A DNA stretch of 64,000 nucleotides, taken from the NCBI GenBank assembly GCA_017403125.1, contig JAFQOR010000024.1, positions 1 through 64,000 of the forward strand, read 5' to 3'. The first letter of the stretch is position 1. Every line of letters starts with the position of its first letter. The stretch comes from Alistipes sp. (GTDB lineage: Bacteria; Bacteroidota; Bacteroidia; Bacteroidales; Rikenellaceae). Made by a program: the position numbers and the translations under genes. The notes under the pieces are model-generated. The model was given only the letters and a program-made list of their open reading frames with translations. It was not told the origin of the DNA and ran no database searches. This document shows, piece after piece, positions 37,466-47,043 of this stretch.

Positions 37466-38668
37466 TTACTTCGTAAGACGATATGTATCCATCGCAATTA
37501 CAAGCTCCTCGTCGGTGCAGATAACCGCAGCCTTAACCTTTGACTGGGGCGTTGTAATCTCGTAGTCTGTGCCACGCTTGCCGCGGTTCTTGACCTCGTC
37601 GAACTCGATGCCCATGAACTCCATGTTGCGCAACACATACTCGCGAAGCTCGGGAGAGTTCTCTCCAACACCACCTGTAAAGACGATAAGATCCACGCCA
37701 CCCATCTCGGCAGCATACTCGCCTACAAACTTCTTGATGCGGTTGAAGTACATGTCACGAGCCATGATGGCGCGCTCGTTACCCTCGTCGTAAGCTGCGT
37801 CGATATCACGCATGTCGCTTGATATGCCGGTTAATCCCTGCACACCCGACTTCTTGTTGAGCATTGCATCGAGCTCCTTGTATGTCATGCCCTCTTTCTC
37901 GGCAATGTAGGTAGCGGCGCTTACGTCCATCTGACCGGCACGTGTTCCCATCACCAAACCATCCAGCGGAGTGAAGCCCATAGATGTATCGAACGACTTG
38001 CCGTTGAGAACAGCAGTCACGGATGCACCATTACCGATATGGCAGGTGACAATCTTCGAATTGGCAAAGTCCAATCCAAACATCTCGGCGCCTACGCGTG
38101 CTACGAATTTGTGGCTTGTGCCATGGAAGCCATACTTGCGAACGCGATACTTCTCGTAGTATTCGTAGGGTATGGCGTACATGTAGTTGATGGCGGGAAT
38201 AGTGTGGTGGAACGATGTGTCAAATACGGCAACCTGCTTGATGCCGGGCAACACCTTCTCCATCGAGAGGATACCCTCCAAGTTTGCGGGGTTGTGTAAC
38301 GGAGCAATCGAATAGAGAGACTCGATCTTCGCCTTAACCTCGTCATCTACAAGACAACTGTCGTGGAAGAACTCGCCGCCGTGTGCTACACGGTGGCCGG
38401 CAGCCTTCAACTCATTGAGCGACTTGATAACGCCGTGCTCGGGGTGCGTAAGAGCATCCAATACCAGGCGAATACCTGTTGTGTGGTCGGGGATGGGGCA
38501 GCAAAGTTCGAACTTCTCCTTGCCTTGGGGTTTGTGTGTAAGATCGCCTTCGGGAAGACCAATACGCTCAACAAGACCCTTTGCCAAGAGCGTGTTCGAT
38601 GACTCGTTTACGTCAAGTACCTGATACTTGATTGACGAGCTGCCACAATTTAGTACAAGAATTACCAT
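37466..38668 (-). CDS. ackA: Acetate kinase
   Basis: The 400-residue protein has the acetate kinase signatures VLNCGSSSIKYQVLD at the N-terminus, FHGTSHKFVA near residue 180, CHIGNGASVTAV near residue 208 and FTGGVGENSPELR near residue 325. It makes ATP from acetyl phosphate in fermentation. It is the first gene of the ackA-ptb-buk-aroQ-wzx run. A long-form pta is not next to it. Confidence 0.97.
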   Translation of the reverse strand: MVILVLNCGSSSIKYQVLDVNESSNTLLAKGLVERIGLPEGDLTHKPQGKEKFELCCPIPDHTTGIRLVLDALTHPEHGVIKSLNELKAAGHRVAHGGEFFHDSCLVDDEVKAKIESLYSIAPLHNPANLEGILSMEKVLPGIKQVAVFDTSFHHTIPAINYMYAIPYEYYEKYRVRKYGFHGTSHKFVARVGAEMFGLDFANSKIVTCHIGNGASVTAVLNGKSFDTSMGFTPLDGLVMGTRAGQMDVSAATYIAEKEGMTYKELDAMLNKKSGVQGLTGISSDMRDIDAAYDEGNERAIMARDMYFNRIKKFVGEYAAEMGGVDLIVFTGGVGENSPELREYVLRNMEFMGIEFDEVKNRGKRGTDYEITTPQSKVKAAVICTDEELVIAMDTYRLTK

Positions 38669-38722
38669 TTCGAAAAGTTATTTATTGTTAATGATTTATG
38701 TCGGAGTATTTCAAAAACGTAA

Positions 38723-38753
38723 CAAAGTTAATAAAATTAGTGCGAGTTTCCAA
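38723..38753 (-). promoter_or_regulatory. Promoter of ackA operon
   Basis: CAAAGTTA at 38723-38730 reads TAACTTTG (-7) on the minus strand, with a TTG core at 38751-38753 20 bp away. It lies in the 350-bp divergent gap with the DUF349 gene, which contains no other gene. Confidence 0.55.
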
Positions 38754-38922
38754 TGTTTTTACAACTTTTTTTCGCACAGACCAATTTTAGAGTTTTTGTT
38801 GTCATCTTTTTTGTGGTTAATAGTCGTTCGTAAATGGTTAAAACTTAATTGGACTAATGGTTTAGTTTTGGTCTAAATGTTTATAGTTTAGGTAGTGCGG
38901 GTATAAAAAATGGGGTGAATGG

Positions 38923-38954
38923 TTGGGAAAATTGCAAAAGATTTCCTATCTTTG
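38923..38954 (+). promoter_or_regulatory. Promoter of DUF349-pyrG-yidC run
   Basis: TTG (38923-38925), 21-bp spacer, TATCTTTG (38947-38954), 65 bp before the DUF349 start. Confidence 0.6.
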
Positions 38955-39018
38955 CACGAATTACGTGCCTTGCGTAGGCGCGAGTTCTTCGGATTGTAAC
39001 TTAAAACTTTTGTAAGCG

Positions 39019-40977
39019 ATGGCTACTGAAAAAACCAATCTTGCGGCTCCTATCGAGCCTGTCGGCAATGTTGCCGAAGATGCGCAGATGACTACTGTAA
39101 ATGTTGCGGAGGAGGCTTCGATTGAAGCAGGCTCTGTTCAAAACGAACCTGTAAGTGCCATGGGTGAGGCATTCGCCGACGAGGAGGCCGCCCTTGCTGC
39201 CGATGAGGCGGGTTTGAGTATCGAAGACGAAATGCCCGAAGAGGAGGAGGGCGTTGCTGTCGAGAGGGATACGCTTTCGGGTCTTAATGAAGAGGAGCTT
39301 GTAGAGCTCTTTGCCCGCAAGATAGAGAGCGAGCCTGTACAGTTGTTGCGCCCTACGGTTGAGGCCATCAAGATAGCACTATACAAGCAGCATCGTGCCA
39401 AGGTAGATGCCGAGCGCAAGGCGTTTGTAGAGGCGGGTGGTGACGAGGCTGCTTTTACTCCATCGGAGGATGCTGCCGAGCAGCGTTTCAAGGAGCTATT
39501 TGCCATATATCGCGAGCAGCGTGATAGGTATATCGCGCAACTCGATGCCGACAAGGAGCAGAACCTCAAAATAAAGTTGCAGATTATTGAGGAACTCAAA
39601 GAGTTGGTTAATTCGGATGAGACCATGAATACAACTTTTGCACGCTTCCGCGAATTGCAACAGCAGTGGAAAGATACGGGCTTGGTACCCCAGCAGAATG
39701 TCAAGGATTTGTGGGAGACCTATAATCTGCATGTAGAGAACTTCTACAACTTTATCAAAATCAACAAGGAGTTGCGTGATCTCGACCTCAAAAAGAACTA
39801 TGAGATAAAGCTAAATTTGTGTGAGCAGGCAGAGGCTCTCTCTATCGATACACAGATTGTGGAGTCGTTCCGTAAGTTGCAGAAACTCCACGACGAGTGG
39901 CGTGAAACGGGTCCCGTTGCCATTGAGTTCAAGGAGGCGTTATGGGAGCGTTTCAAGGAGGCGTCGAGCCGTATCAACAAGCGTCATCAGGAGCATTTCG
40001 AGAGTTTGAAGGCGGAGCAGATGAAGAACTTGGCGTTGAAGCAGGAGTTGTGCGAGAAGACCGAGGCGTTGCTCTCGCAGCCCATGCTCTCGCGTAAGGA
40101 TTGGAATAAGGCAAGCGACGAGCTGTTGGAGATTCAGAAGGTGTGGCGTACGATAGGTTTTGCGCCCAAGAAGGATAATAACCGTATCTACGAGCGTTTC
40201 CGCACGGCGTGCGATAAGTTCTTTGAGCAGAAGCGAGAGTACTATTCGGGTGTCAAGGACGAGATGGAGCAGAACTTGGCATTGAAGCAGGAGTTGTGCG
40301 AGTTGGCGGAGTCGCTCGCTATGTCGGAGGATTGGAAGCATGCTACCGACGAGCTTATAGCATTGCAGAATCGCTGGAAGCAGGTTGGTCCCGTTGCACG
40401 TCGCCATTCGGATGTTGTTTGGAAGCGTTTCCGTGCTGCTTGCGACAAGTTCTTCGAGCGTAAGTCGGTTCACTTCTCGGCTATCGATTCGGAGTATGAG
40501 CAGAATTTGCAGCTTAAACGAGCTCTGTTGGTGGAGATGAAGGGCGCCGATGTCAAGGAGGGTGGCTTTGAAGCCATCAAGGAGTGGCAGCGTCGTTGGA
40601 GTCAGATTGGTTTTGTCCCCATCAAACACAAGGATGCATTGCAGAAGGAGTATAAGAGCATCGTTGATGCCATGTTCCAAACGTTGCGTTCGTCGGAGCA
40701 CGACCGCTCTATGAAGCGTTTCAAGGAGCGCGTGTCGGGTATGAAGGGTGGTAATCAACTCCGTTCGGAGCGTGAGCGCCTCTATAATAAAGTGCGTCAG
40801 ATGGAGCAGGATATAGCTCTTCTGGAGAATAACATCGGATTCTTCTCGAAGTCGAAGAACTCGGAGGCATTGATTGCCGACGTGCGAGAGAAGATCGAGC
40901 GCGCAAAGCGCGAGATGGCTGAGCTTGTAGAGAAGGTGCACCTGATCGATGCCGAGGAGGCAAAGACGGAGGCTTAA
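39019..40977 (+). CDS. DUF349-repeat protein
   Basis: The 652-residue protein has an acidic, low-complexity N-terminus of about 90 residues (Glu/Ala-rich), then at least five DUF349 repeats of about 70 residues from about residue 180 to 560. Each repeat contains a core like W.....P.....LW..F....F and a trailing LCE.AE.L. The C-terminus is a coiled coil. DUF349 is a helical repeat of unknown biochemical role, common in Bacteroidetes and actinobacteria. Cytoplasmic; no signal peptide. It is followed by pyrG and yidC on the same strand without a clear terminator. Confidence 0.85.
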   Translation: MATEKTNLAAPIEPVGNVAEDAQMTTVNVAEEASIEAGSVQNEPVSAMGEAFADEEAALAADEAGLSIEDEMPEEEEGVAVERDTLSGLNEEELVELFARKIESEPVQLLRPTVEAIKIALYKQHRAKVDAERKAFVEAGGDEAAFTPSEDAAEQRFKELFAIYREQRDRYIAQLDADKEQNLKIKLQIIEELKELVNSDETMNTTFARFRELQQQWKDTGLVPQQNVKDLWETYNLHVENFYNFIKINKELRDLDLKKNYEIKLNLCEQAEALSIDTQIVESFRKLQKLHDEWRETGPVAIEFKEALWERFKEASSRINKRHQEHFESLKAEQMKNLALKQELCEKTEALLSQPMLSRKDWNKASDELLEIQKVWRTIGFAPKKDNNRIYERFRTACDKFFEQKREYYSGVKDEMEQNLALKQELCELAESLAMSEDWKHATDELIALQNRWKQVGPVARRHSDVVWKRFRAACDKFFERKSVHFSAIDSEYEQNLQLKRALLVEMKGADVKEGGFEAIKEWQRRWSQIGFVPIKHKDALQKEYKSIVDAMFQTLRSSEHDRSMKRFKERVSGMKGGNQLRSERERLYNKVRQMEQDIALLENNIGFFSKSKNSEALIADVREKIERAKREMAELVEKVHLIDAEEAKTEA

Positions 40978-41073
40978 AAACCGTTGATACGAAGCAGAGG
41001 GACAAGCAGAGAGGACATAACAGGACAAACAGAGAAATAGACAATAGTCAGCTAACGACAAAACTTAATTACC

Positions 41074-42693
41074 ATGAAACTTTCGAAGCCAAAATATATC
41101 TTTGTGACGGGCGGTGTTGCCTCGTCGTTGGGTAAGGGTATCATCTCGGCATCTATTGCCCGTCTATTGCAGGCGCGTGGCTACTCGGTTACTATCCAGA
41201 AACTCGATCCCTATATCAATGTCGATCCCGGTACGTTGAACCCCTATGAGCATGGCGAGTGCTATGTTACGGAGGATGGAACGGAGACCGATTTGGATTT
41301 GGGTCACTATGAGCGTTTTACGTCGATACAGACGACGAAAAACAATAATGTAACTACGGGTAAGATCTATCAATGCGTTATCGATAAGGAGCGCAGTGGC
41401 GAGTTCTTGGGCAAGACCGTTCAGGTCATCCCCCATATCACCGATGAGATTAAGCGTCGCATACAACTTCTCGGCACAACCAAGAAGTATGACGTTATTA
41501 TCACCGAGATTGGCGGTACGGTTGGTGACATCGAGTCGTTGCCCTTTATCGAGTCTGTACGTCAGTTGCGTTATCAACTTGGCTACCAGAATACGGTGCT
41601 TGTGCACCTTACGCTTATTCCCTATATGGCGGCGTCGGGTGAGTTGAAGACCAAGCCTACGCAGCACTCGGTTAAGGAGTTGTTGTCTTATGGCTTGCAG
41701 CCCGATGTATTGGTGTTGCGTTCGGAGCATGTGTTGAGCGACGATATACGACGTAAGGTGGCGCTCTTCTGCAACGTCACTCCCGAGGCTGTTGTCGAGT
41801 CGATAGACGTACCTACCATCTATGAAGTACCTTTGCGCATGCACGCCCAGAATCTCGATGGTGTGTTGCTATCGAAATTGGGCTTGGAGTCGGAGCAGGA
41901 GCCCGATATGACCGAGTGGGAGGCATTTGTCGAGCGCGTTAAGAATCCGAAGAGCATTGTCAATATAGCTCTCGTTGGTAAATACACCGAGCTTCCCGAT
42001 GCCTACAAATCAATCAGCGAGTCGTTCATTCATGCGGGTGCTGTAAATGAGTGTAAGGTTAAGCTACACTACGTAAATTCCGAGCGTTTGACTATCGACA
42101 ACGTTGCCGACCAGCTTGGCAACATGTCGGCCATCATGGTGGCTCCGGGCTTTGGTAACCGCGGTATCGAGGGTAAGTTGGTTGCTGTGCGTTATGCTCG
42201 CGAGAACAATGTGCCGTTCTTTGGTATCTGTCTTGGTATGCAGTGCGCCGTAATAGAGTTTGCACGTAATGTCCTCGGCTGGCACGATGCCAATTCGAGC
42301 GAGATGGTGCAGACGAAATATCCCGTTATCGACCTTATGGAGGAGCAGAAGGGTATCACTGCCAAGGGCGGTACGATGCGCCTTGGTGGCTACCCCTGCC
42401 ACTTGTCAAAGGGCTCACGCGTAGCCGAGGCCTATGGTACGCAGAATATTGTCGAGCGTCACCGTCATCGCTACGAGTTCAACAACTCGTTCCTCGCAGA
42501 CTTCGAGGCTGCGGGCATGAAGGCTGTGGGTCAGAACCCCGATACAGGCCTTGTTGAGGTTGTTGAAATAGCATCGCACCGTTGGTTTGTGGGTACACAG
42601 TACCACCCCGAGTATCACTCTACGGCGGCAAATCCTCATCCGTTGTTTGTGGCGTTCGTGCGTGAGGCGTTGAAGTTTAGAGACGAAAAATAG
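41074..42693 (+). CDS. pyrG: CTP synthase
   Basis: The 539-residue enzyme makes CTP from UTP, ATP and glutamine. The N-terminal synthetase domain starts FVTGGVASSLGKGIISAS and has DPYINVDPGTLNPYEHGE and EIGGTVGDIES. The C-terminal class I glutamine amidotransferase has nucleophile Cys386 in GICLGMQ and the His/Glu pair in QYHPEY. Length and motifs are standard. It probably shares the upstream promoter with the DUF349 gene. Confidence 0.98.
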   Translation: MKLSKPKYIFVTGGVASSLGKGIISASIARLLQARGYSVTIQKLDPYINVDPGTLNPYEHGECYVTEDGTETDLDLGHYERFTSIQTTKNNNVTTGKIYQCVIDKERSGEFLGKTVQVIPHITDEIKRRIQLLGTTKKYDVIITEIGGTVGDIESLPFIESVRQLRYQLGYQNTVLVHLTLIPYMAASGELKTKPTQHSVKELLSYGLQPDVLVLRSEHVLSDDIRRKVALFCNVTPEAVVESIDVPTIYEVPLRMHAQNLDGVLLSKLGLESEQEPDMTEWEAFVERVKNPKSIVNIALVGKYTELPDAYKSISESFIHAGAVNECKVKLHYVNSERLTIDNVADQLGNMSAIMVAPGFGNRGIEGKLVAVRYARENNVPFFGICLGMQCAVIEFARNVLGWHDANSSEMVQTKYPVIDLMEEQKGITAKGGTMRLGGYPCHLSKGSRVAEAYGTQNIVERHRHRYEFNNSFLADFEAAGMKAVGQNPDTGLVEVVEIASHRWFVGTQYHPEYHSTAANPHPLFVAFVREALKFRDEK

Positions 42694-42781
42694 AGGACGT
42701 AGGAGAGTTAGTGTAGATGAATTTGAGGCGGTTTAGTGAGTGTGCTATGCTGCCGGAGAGATAAAAAAGAGATTTTTTGAA

Positions 42782-44722
42782 ATGGACAAGAAAACGATTA
42801 TTGGTTTAGTGTTGATGATTGCCGTCTTCATTGGCTTCTCGATGTATCAGAGTGGTGAGGCAGAGAAGTATCAGAAGTGGCAGCATGAGCAGAAGGTTCA
42901 GGCGCAGAAGAGAGCCGAAGCGGAGCGTCTTGCAAAAATGGCAGAGCAGCAGAAGTATGATGCTATGTCCGAGGAGGAGAAGGAGGCGTTGAGAGTGCAG
43001 CAGGAGTGGGAGCGAGCTAACAAGGAGCTTGTGAAGTATGGTGAAACGCTCCATGAGGCATTGAACCGAGGTGCAGGTTCCAACTTTACGGTCACAAACG
43101 ATGTTTTGGCTGTTGAGTTCTCGCCTCGCGGTGGTAAGATTGTGGGCGTAACGCTTCTCGACGAGAAATACACGCGCTACGAGAAGGATGTGCGTGACGA
43201 GCAAGTGCAGCTCATCTATCCCGGAACATCGTATTTTGGCGTTGAGTTGCGCAATGGCGACAACCTGTTCGACACCGACAGCTTTGTCTTCGATAGCAGT
43301 GTGACAGAGGTCGAGGGTGCAACGGTCGTTACGATGTCATTGGTTGTTGATAAAGCCACAGGTGCCCGTTTGGACTACGTCTATACAATCCATAATACGG
43401 GTAATTTGAGTCGCGACTACCTTGTTGATTTCGATGTTAAGCAGCACAACTTGCAGCCTTACATTACCAAGGAGGATGAGATGATGATATTGTGGCGCAA
43501 CCAGACGATGCAGAATGAGCACAATCGCGAGACGGAGGATATGGCTACGACCATCATCTACTACGATGCCTACGAGGACGAGATGAACGAACTTGATAGC
43601 CAGGGCAAGCATTGGGGTAATCACAATGTTCGCTGGTTTGCCTACAAGCAGCAGTACTTCACTTCGGCATTCTTCACAGGCGGCTCGATTCACGTCGATA
43701 TGCACGTCCAGAAGGGTAATACGGGTAATGCTTTGAAGAACTTTGCTTCGGAGATTTTCGTGCCATTCAGCGCCGAGCAGCCCGAATATAACTTTGCGTT
43801 CTACTTTGGTCCCAACGACTTCCGCGTTATGGAGAATGTTGTGTTCAATGGCATGGCTACCGGCATCGAGGAGATTATCCCGATGGGTGGATGGTTGGTA
43901 GGCTGGTTCAACCGTTGGATTACAATTCCTATCTTCACATGGCTCAGCGAGAATGGTTTGGGCTTCGGACTTATCATTCTTATCCTCACTATCATCGTTA
44001 AGCTTATTATCTTGCCGCTCACCTATAAGAGCTATATGTCAACGGCGAAGATGCGTGCTGTGCGTCCCGAGATGGAGGAGATTAACAAGAAGTATCCCAA
44101 GAAGGAGGATGCTATGAAGAAGCAGCAGGCGACGATGGAGCTCTATCGTAAGGCTGGTATAAGCCCAATGGGTGGATGTTTGCCGTTGCTTATTCAGATG
44201 CCTATCTTGTGGGCTATGTTCCGTTTCTTCCCTGCAAGTATCGAGCTTCGTGGCGAGAGTTTCTTGTGGGCCGACGACCTTTCGTCGTACGATAGCATCA
44301 TCGACCTTCCGTTCAACATCCCGTTCTATGGTGACCACATCAGCTTGTTTGCACTGTTGATGGCTGCGTCGTTGTTCGGCTACTCATACTTCACATATAA
44401 GCAGCAGTCGGCAGCTACGGCTGGTCAGCCTGGTGGTGGTGTCATGAAGTTCATGATGGTATATTTCATGCCCGTCATGATGCTCTTCTTCTTCAATAGC
44501 TACTCTTCGGGTCTCTGCTACTACTACTTCTTGTCGCAGATGCTCACGATGCTTATCATGTACATCATTCGTCGTTCGGTTGATGACGAGAAGGTGCGTG
44601 CCAAGCTCTTGGCACATGCTGCGAAGCCCCGCAAGAAGTCGAAGTTCCAGGAACGCTACGAGGAGATGCTACGTCAGCAGCAGGAGCAGATGAATCGCGA
44701 GCAGCGTCGTCAGAGACATTAG
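42782..44722 (+). CDS. yidC: Membrane protein insertase YidC
   Basis: The start is at 42782 (MDKKTIIGLVLMIAVFIGF), which places TM1 at the N-terminus as in the family; the frame from 42740 adds 14 unlikely residues. The 646-residue protein has TM1, a large periplasmic domain (about residues 60-350) and the conserved five-helix insertase core from about residue 370 (LGFGLIILILTIIVKLIILPLTYKSYMS shortened). A basic, Gln-rich tail (KPRKKSKFQERYEEM onward) can bind ribosomes. It inserts membrane proteins with or without SecYEG. A terminator follows. Confidence 0.95.
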   Translation: MDKKTIIGLVLMIAVFIGFSMYQSGEAEKYQKWQHEQKVQAQKRAEAERLAKMAEQQKYDAMSEEEKEALRVQQEWERANKELVKYGETLHEALNRGAGSNFTVTNDVLAVEFSPRGGKIVGVTLLDEKYTRYEKDVRDEQVQLIYPGTSYFGVELRNGDNLFDTDSFVFDSSVTEVEGATVVTMSLVVDKATGARLDYVYTIHNTGNLSRDYLVDFDVKQHNLQPYITKEDEMMILWRNQTMQNEHNRETEDMATTIIYYDAYEDEMNELDSQGKHWGNHNVRWFAYKQQYFTSAFFTGGSIHVDMHVQKGNTGNALKNFASEIFVPFSAEQPEYNFAFYFGPNDFRVMENVVFNGMATGIEEIIPMGGWLVGWFNRWITIPIFTWLSENGLGFGLIILILTIIVKLIILPLTYKSYMSTAKMRAVRPEMEEINKKYPKKEDAMKKQQATMELYRKAGISPMGGCLPLLIQMPILWAMFRFFPASIELRGESFLWADDLSSYDSIIDLPFNIPFYGDHISLFALLMAASLFGYSYFTYKQQSAATAGQPGGGVMKFMMVYFMPVMMLFFFNSYSSGLCYYYFLSQMLTMLIMYIIRRSVDDEKVRAKLLAHAAKPRKKSKFQERYEEMLRQQQEQMNREQRRQRH

Positions 44723-44772
44723 TCTTGGATGCTGTAAGATAGGGCGAATGTAGAGTGTCGTCCGATATAAAC

Positions 44773-44813
44773 AAATAACCCAATGCAAGAGATTTTGCGT
44801 TGGGTTATTTCGT
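44773..44813. terminator. Bidirectional terminator between yidC and MATE gene
   Basis: A 16-bp stem, AAATAACCCAATGCAA (44773-44788) / TTGCGTTGGGTTATTT (44795-44810), with one G-U pair. The A/T-rich arms supply T-tracts on both strands, fitting two convergent genes. Confidence 0.85.
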
Positions 44814-44893
44814 ATCTGAAAGATTCGCTATTTTAATCTGTGGCGAGAAGATACTCTGTTTGTTTGTTGCGGCAACCTCGATTTGCCGAAGGG

Positions 44894-46255
44894 TTATGAC
44901 CTATTTGCACCTCTTCTGCGGTCGAAGAGTAGCAGTGTAACGATTACGAGAAGTGTTGCCGCTTCGGTTGCGGGCATTGCAAACCATATCGCCTTGCCTC
45001 CGAACATTGCAGGTAGGAGCATGAACGCCGGAATGAGAAATACCAAGCCACGTAAAACGACGAAGAGTGTAGCACGTTGTATGCGCTCTATGCTCTGGTA
45101 GTATCCTATGATGGCGACGTTAAGTATGAAGAATACTATGCCCGTGGCATAGATGGGAAAGCCCTCGATAGCTATCTTGGCGGCAGGTGATGCGCTGTCG
45201 ATAAAGAGCCCGACAAGTAGCGTGGGGGCAAAGAGGAACATCAATGCCACTGCGGCACCACAAACAAATGATGTGTATAGAAGCAGACGTCGTACGTGCG
45301 CTACGTTCTTCCATCGTTGTATGCCGTAGTTGTAGCTTATGATGGGCTGCGCCGATTGTGCTATGGCATTACCCACCATAAAGAAGAAGGGTGTGTAGTA
45401 GCATGCGATTCCGAAGGCTCCTACACCGTCGTTGCCGAGGTAGCGCATAAAGATAACGTTACCCATATATATGAGTATGGCAAGCGATAACTCTCCCATA
45501 AGCGACGATACGCCTATGCGGCACTGATAGCCAATGTTTCGTAGCGATAGACGTAGGCTTTTTTGGCTGAATTTAGGCATCTCGATGCGCAGCGTTTGCG
45601 CGCGCGAAAGGATGTAGTATAGAGCCATGATGCCGCCCAATACCATGCACATCGATGTAGCTATGGCAGCACCCTTAACACCCATACCAAACGGGAAGAT
45701 GAAGACGTAGTCGAGTATGGCATTGAGTACGGCGGGTATGATGTTGCACCACATGGCATAGCGAGGAGCTCCGTCGAGACGTATTACAAAGAGTCCTATC
45801 ATGCTGAACATCTCGAATATAAATCCGGGGATAAGCCACAACATGTAATCCACTACGTCGTCCATAAGTTCTGGCGATGAGCCCAGCGCTTTGGCGGTGA
45901 GGTGAGGAAATAGTAGCATCCATAGGCATATCATTGAGGCTACGATGGTTGCAAAACATAGCGACTGTGTGATGTTCAAACGTGCAACCTTCGGTTTGTG
46001 TTGGGCGAGGTGTATCGATGCTACTACCGAACAACCAATGCCGAGCATAAGTCCCAAGCCCGACATAATCTGATATATGGGCACTACGATGTTTACTGCC
46101 GCCACTCCGTATGGCCCTACGCCATGACCCACGATGATTCCGTCGATAGCCGTCATAGCCGACATCGATAGTGTGCCAAGGAGTGTCGGTATGAGCATTT
46201 GACGGAAGAGTTTAGCTACGTTGCCATTTTCAAAATCTATCTTATCGCGTTGCAT
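44894..46255 (-). CDS. MATE-family efflux transporter
   Basis: The start is placed at 46255 (MQRDKIDFENGNVAKLFRQML), not 46378, because the -7 element at 46293-46300 lies inside the longer frame and the family starts here. The 453-residue protein has two sets of six membrane segments (MATE repeats), each with the family loop pattern (MTAIDGIIVGHGVGPYGVAAVN in the first, shortened). It exports cationic drugs or metabolites by Na+ or H+ antiport; substrate unknown. Confidence 0.88.
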   Translation of the reverse strand: MQRDKIDFENGNVAKLFRQMLIPTLLGTLSMSAMTAIDGIIVGHGVGPYGVAAVNIVVPIYQIMSGLGLMLGIGCSVVASIHLAQHKPKVARLNITQSLCFATIVASMICLWMLLFPHLTAKALGSSPELMDDVVDYMLWLIPGFIFEMFSMIGLFVIRLDGAPRYAMWCNIIPAVLNAILDYVFIFPFGMGVKGAAIATSMCMVLGGIMALYYILSRAQTLRIEMPKFSQKSLRLSLRNIGYQCRIGVSSLMGELSLAILIYMGNVIFMRYLGNDGVGAFGIACYYTPFFFMVGNAIAQSAQPIISYNYGIQRWKNVAHVRRLLLYTSFVCGAAVALMFLFAPTLLVGLFIDSASPAAKIAIEGFPIYATGIVFFILNVAIIGYYQSIERIQRATLFVVLRGLVFLIPAFMLLPAMFGGKAIWFAMPATEAATLLVIVTLLLFDRRRGANRS

Positions 46256-46292
46256 GTAAAACCTATTGTTGGTATAGCGTCTAATTTCTGCA

Positions 46293-46300
46293 CAAAGATA
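46293..46300 (-). promoter_or_regulatory. -7 element of MATE gene
   Basis: CAAAGATA reads TATCTTTG on the minus strand, 37 bp upstream of the MATE start. No good -33 at the right distance. Confidence 0.5.
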
Positions 46301-46353
46301 GGAATAATACCTAATAATAGTATGTTGGGATGTGAGGTTACGATAATTTTCGT

Positions 46354-46361
46354 TATCTTTG
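46354..46361 (+). promoter_or_regulatory. -7 element of maf-dpp unit
   Basis: TATCTTTG, 33 bp before the maf ATG and divergent from the MATE promoter. No -33 element could be assigned. Confidence 0.5.
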
Positions 46362-46394
46362 TAGGGTGAACATACCAATCTACGAGGACTACAT

Positions 46395-47012
46395 ATGTTG
46401 TTACACGAAAAGTTGCGAAGTTTTGATATAATTCTTGCCTCGGCATCGCCACGTCGTCGCGAGTTATTGCGCGAGGCGGGTATAGAGTATCGTTTAGCTC
46501 CTAAATTCGAGTGCGACGAGATATATCCCCCAACGCTTTCGTGTGAGGATGTCGCCCTCTTCCTCTCGGCATTGAAGAGCCATGCCTATCCCTATGCACT
46601 TGCCCCCGGCGAGCTGCTTATCACGGCAGATACTACGGTACTCCTCGATGGTGAGGTGCTGGGTAAGCCCCACGATGAGGCGGAGGCGTGTGAGATGTTG
46701 CGTCGTCTATCGGGACGCGAACATAGCGTTATTACGGGTGTTACGCTGCGTAGCTTCGAGCGCGAGAGGTCATTCGCGGCGGGAAGCAAGGTGCGTTTTG
46801 CGGCATTGACCGACGAGCAGATAGAGCACTACGTATCGCATTTCAAGCCTATGGATAAGGCGGGAGCCTACGGCATACAGGAGTGGATAGGCTATGTGGG
46901 TATCGAGTCTATCGAGGGGTCGTTCTACAATGTTATGGGTCTGCCTGTGCAGCGTCTGTGTCGTGAGTTGGAGTGTTTTGTTGAAGCACTGCCCGAGTGT
47001 AGGTTGGGATAA
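46395..47012 (+). CDS. maf: Maf-family nucleotide pyrophosphatase
   Basis: The 205-residue protein has the Maf motifs ILASASPRRRELLREAGI (residues 13-30), the conserved Asp in ITADTTVLLDGEVLGKP, SGREHSVITGV, and DKAGAYGIQEW. Maf proteins hydrolyse non-canonical or modified nucleoside triphosphates (dTTP/UTP class or m7GTP class) and affect septation when overproduced. It is 31 bp before the S46 peptidase gene and likely co-transcribed. Confidence 0.94.
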   Translation: MLLHEKLRSFDIILASASPRRRELLREAGIEYRLAPKFECDEIYPPTLSCEDVALFLSALKSHAYPYALAPGELLITADTTVLLDGEVLGKPHDEAEACEMLRRLSGREHSVITGVTLRSFERERSFAAGSKVRFAALTDEQIEHYVSHFKPMDKAGAYGIQEWIGYVGIESIEGSFYNVMGLPVQRLCRELECFVEALPECRLG

Positions 47013-47043
47013 GAGTATAATAAAGATAACCTAAAACTGATTT

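Noticed and set aside
39940-41061. 373-codon minus-strand open frame opposite the DUF349 and pyrG start region
   Set aside because: It is antisense to a clear DUF349 gene, has a Leu/Arg/Cys-rich composition typical of a shadow frame, and shows no motif.
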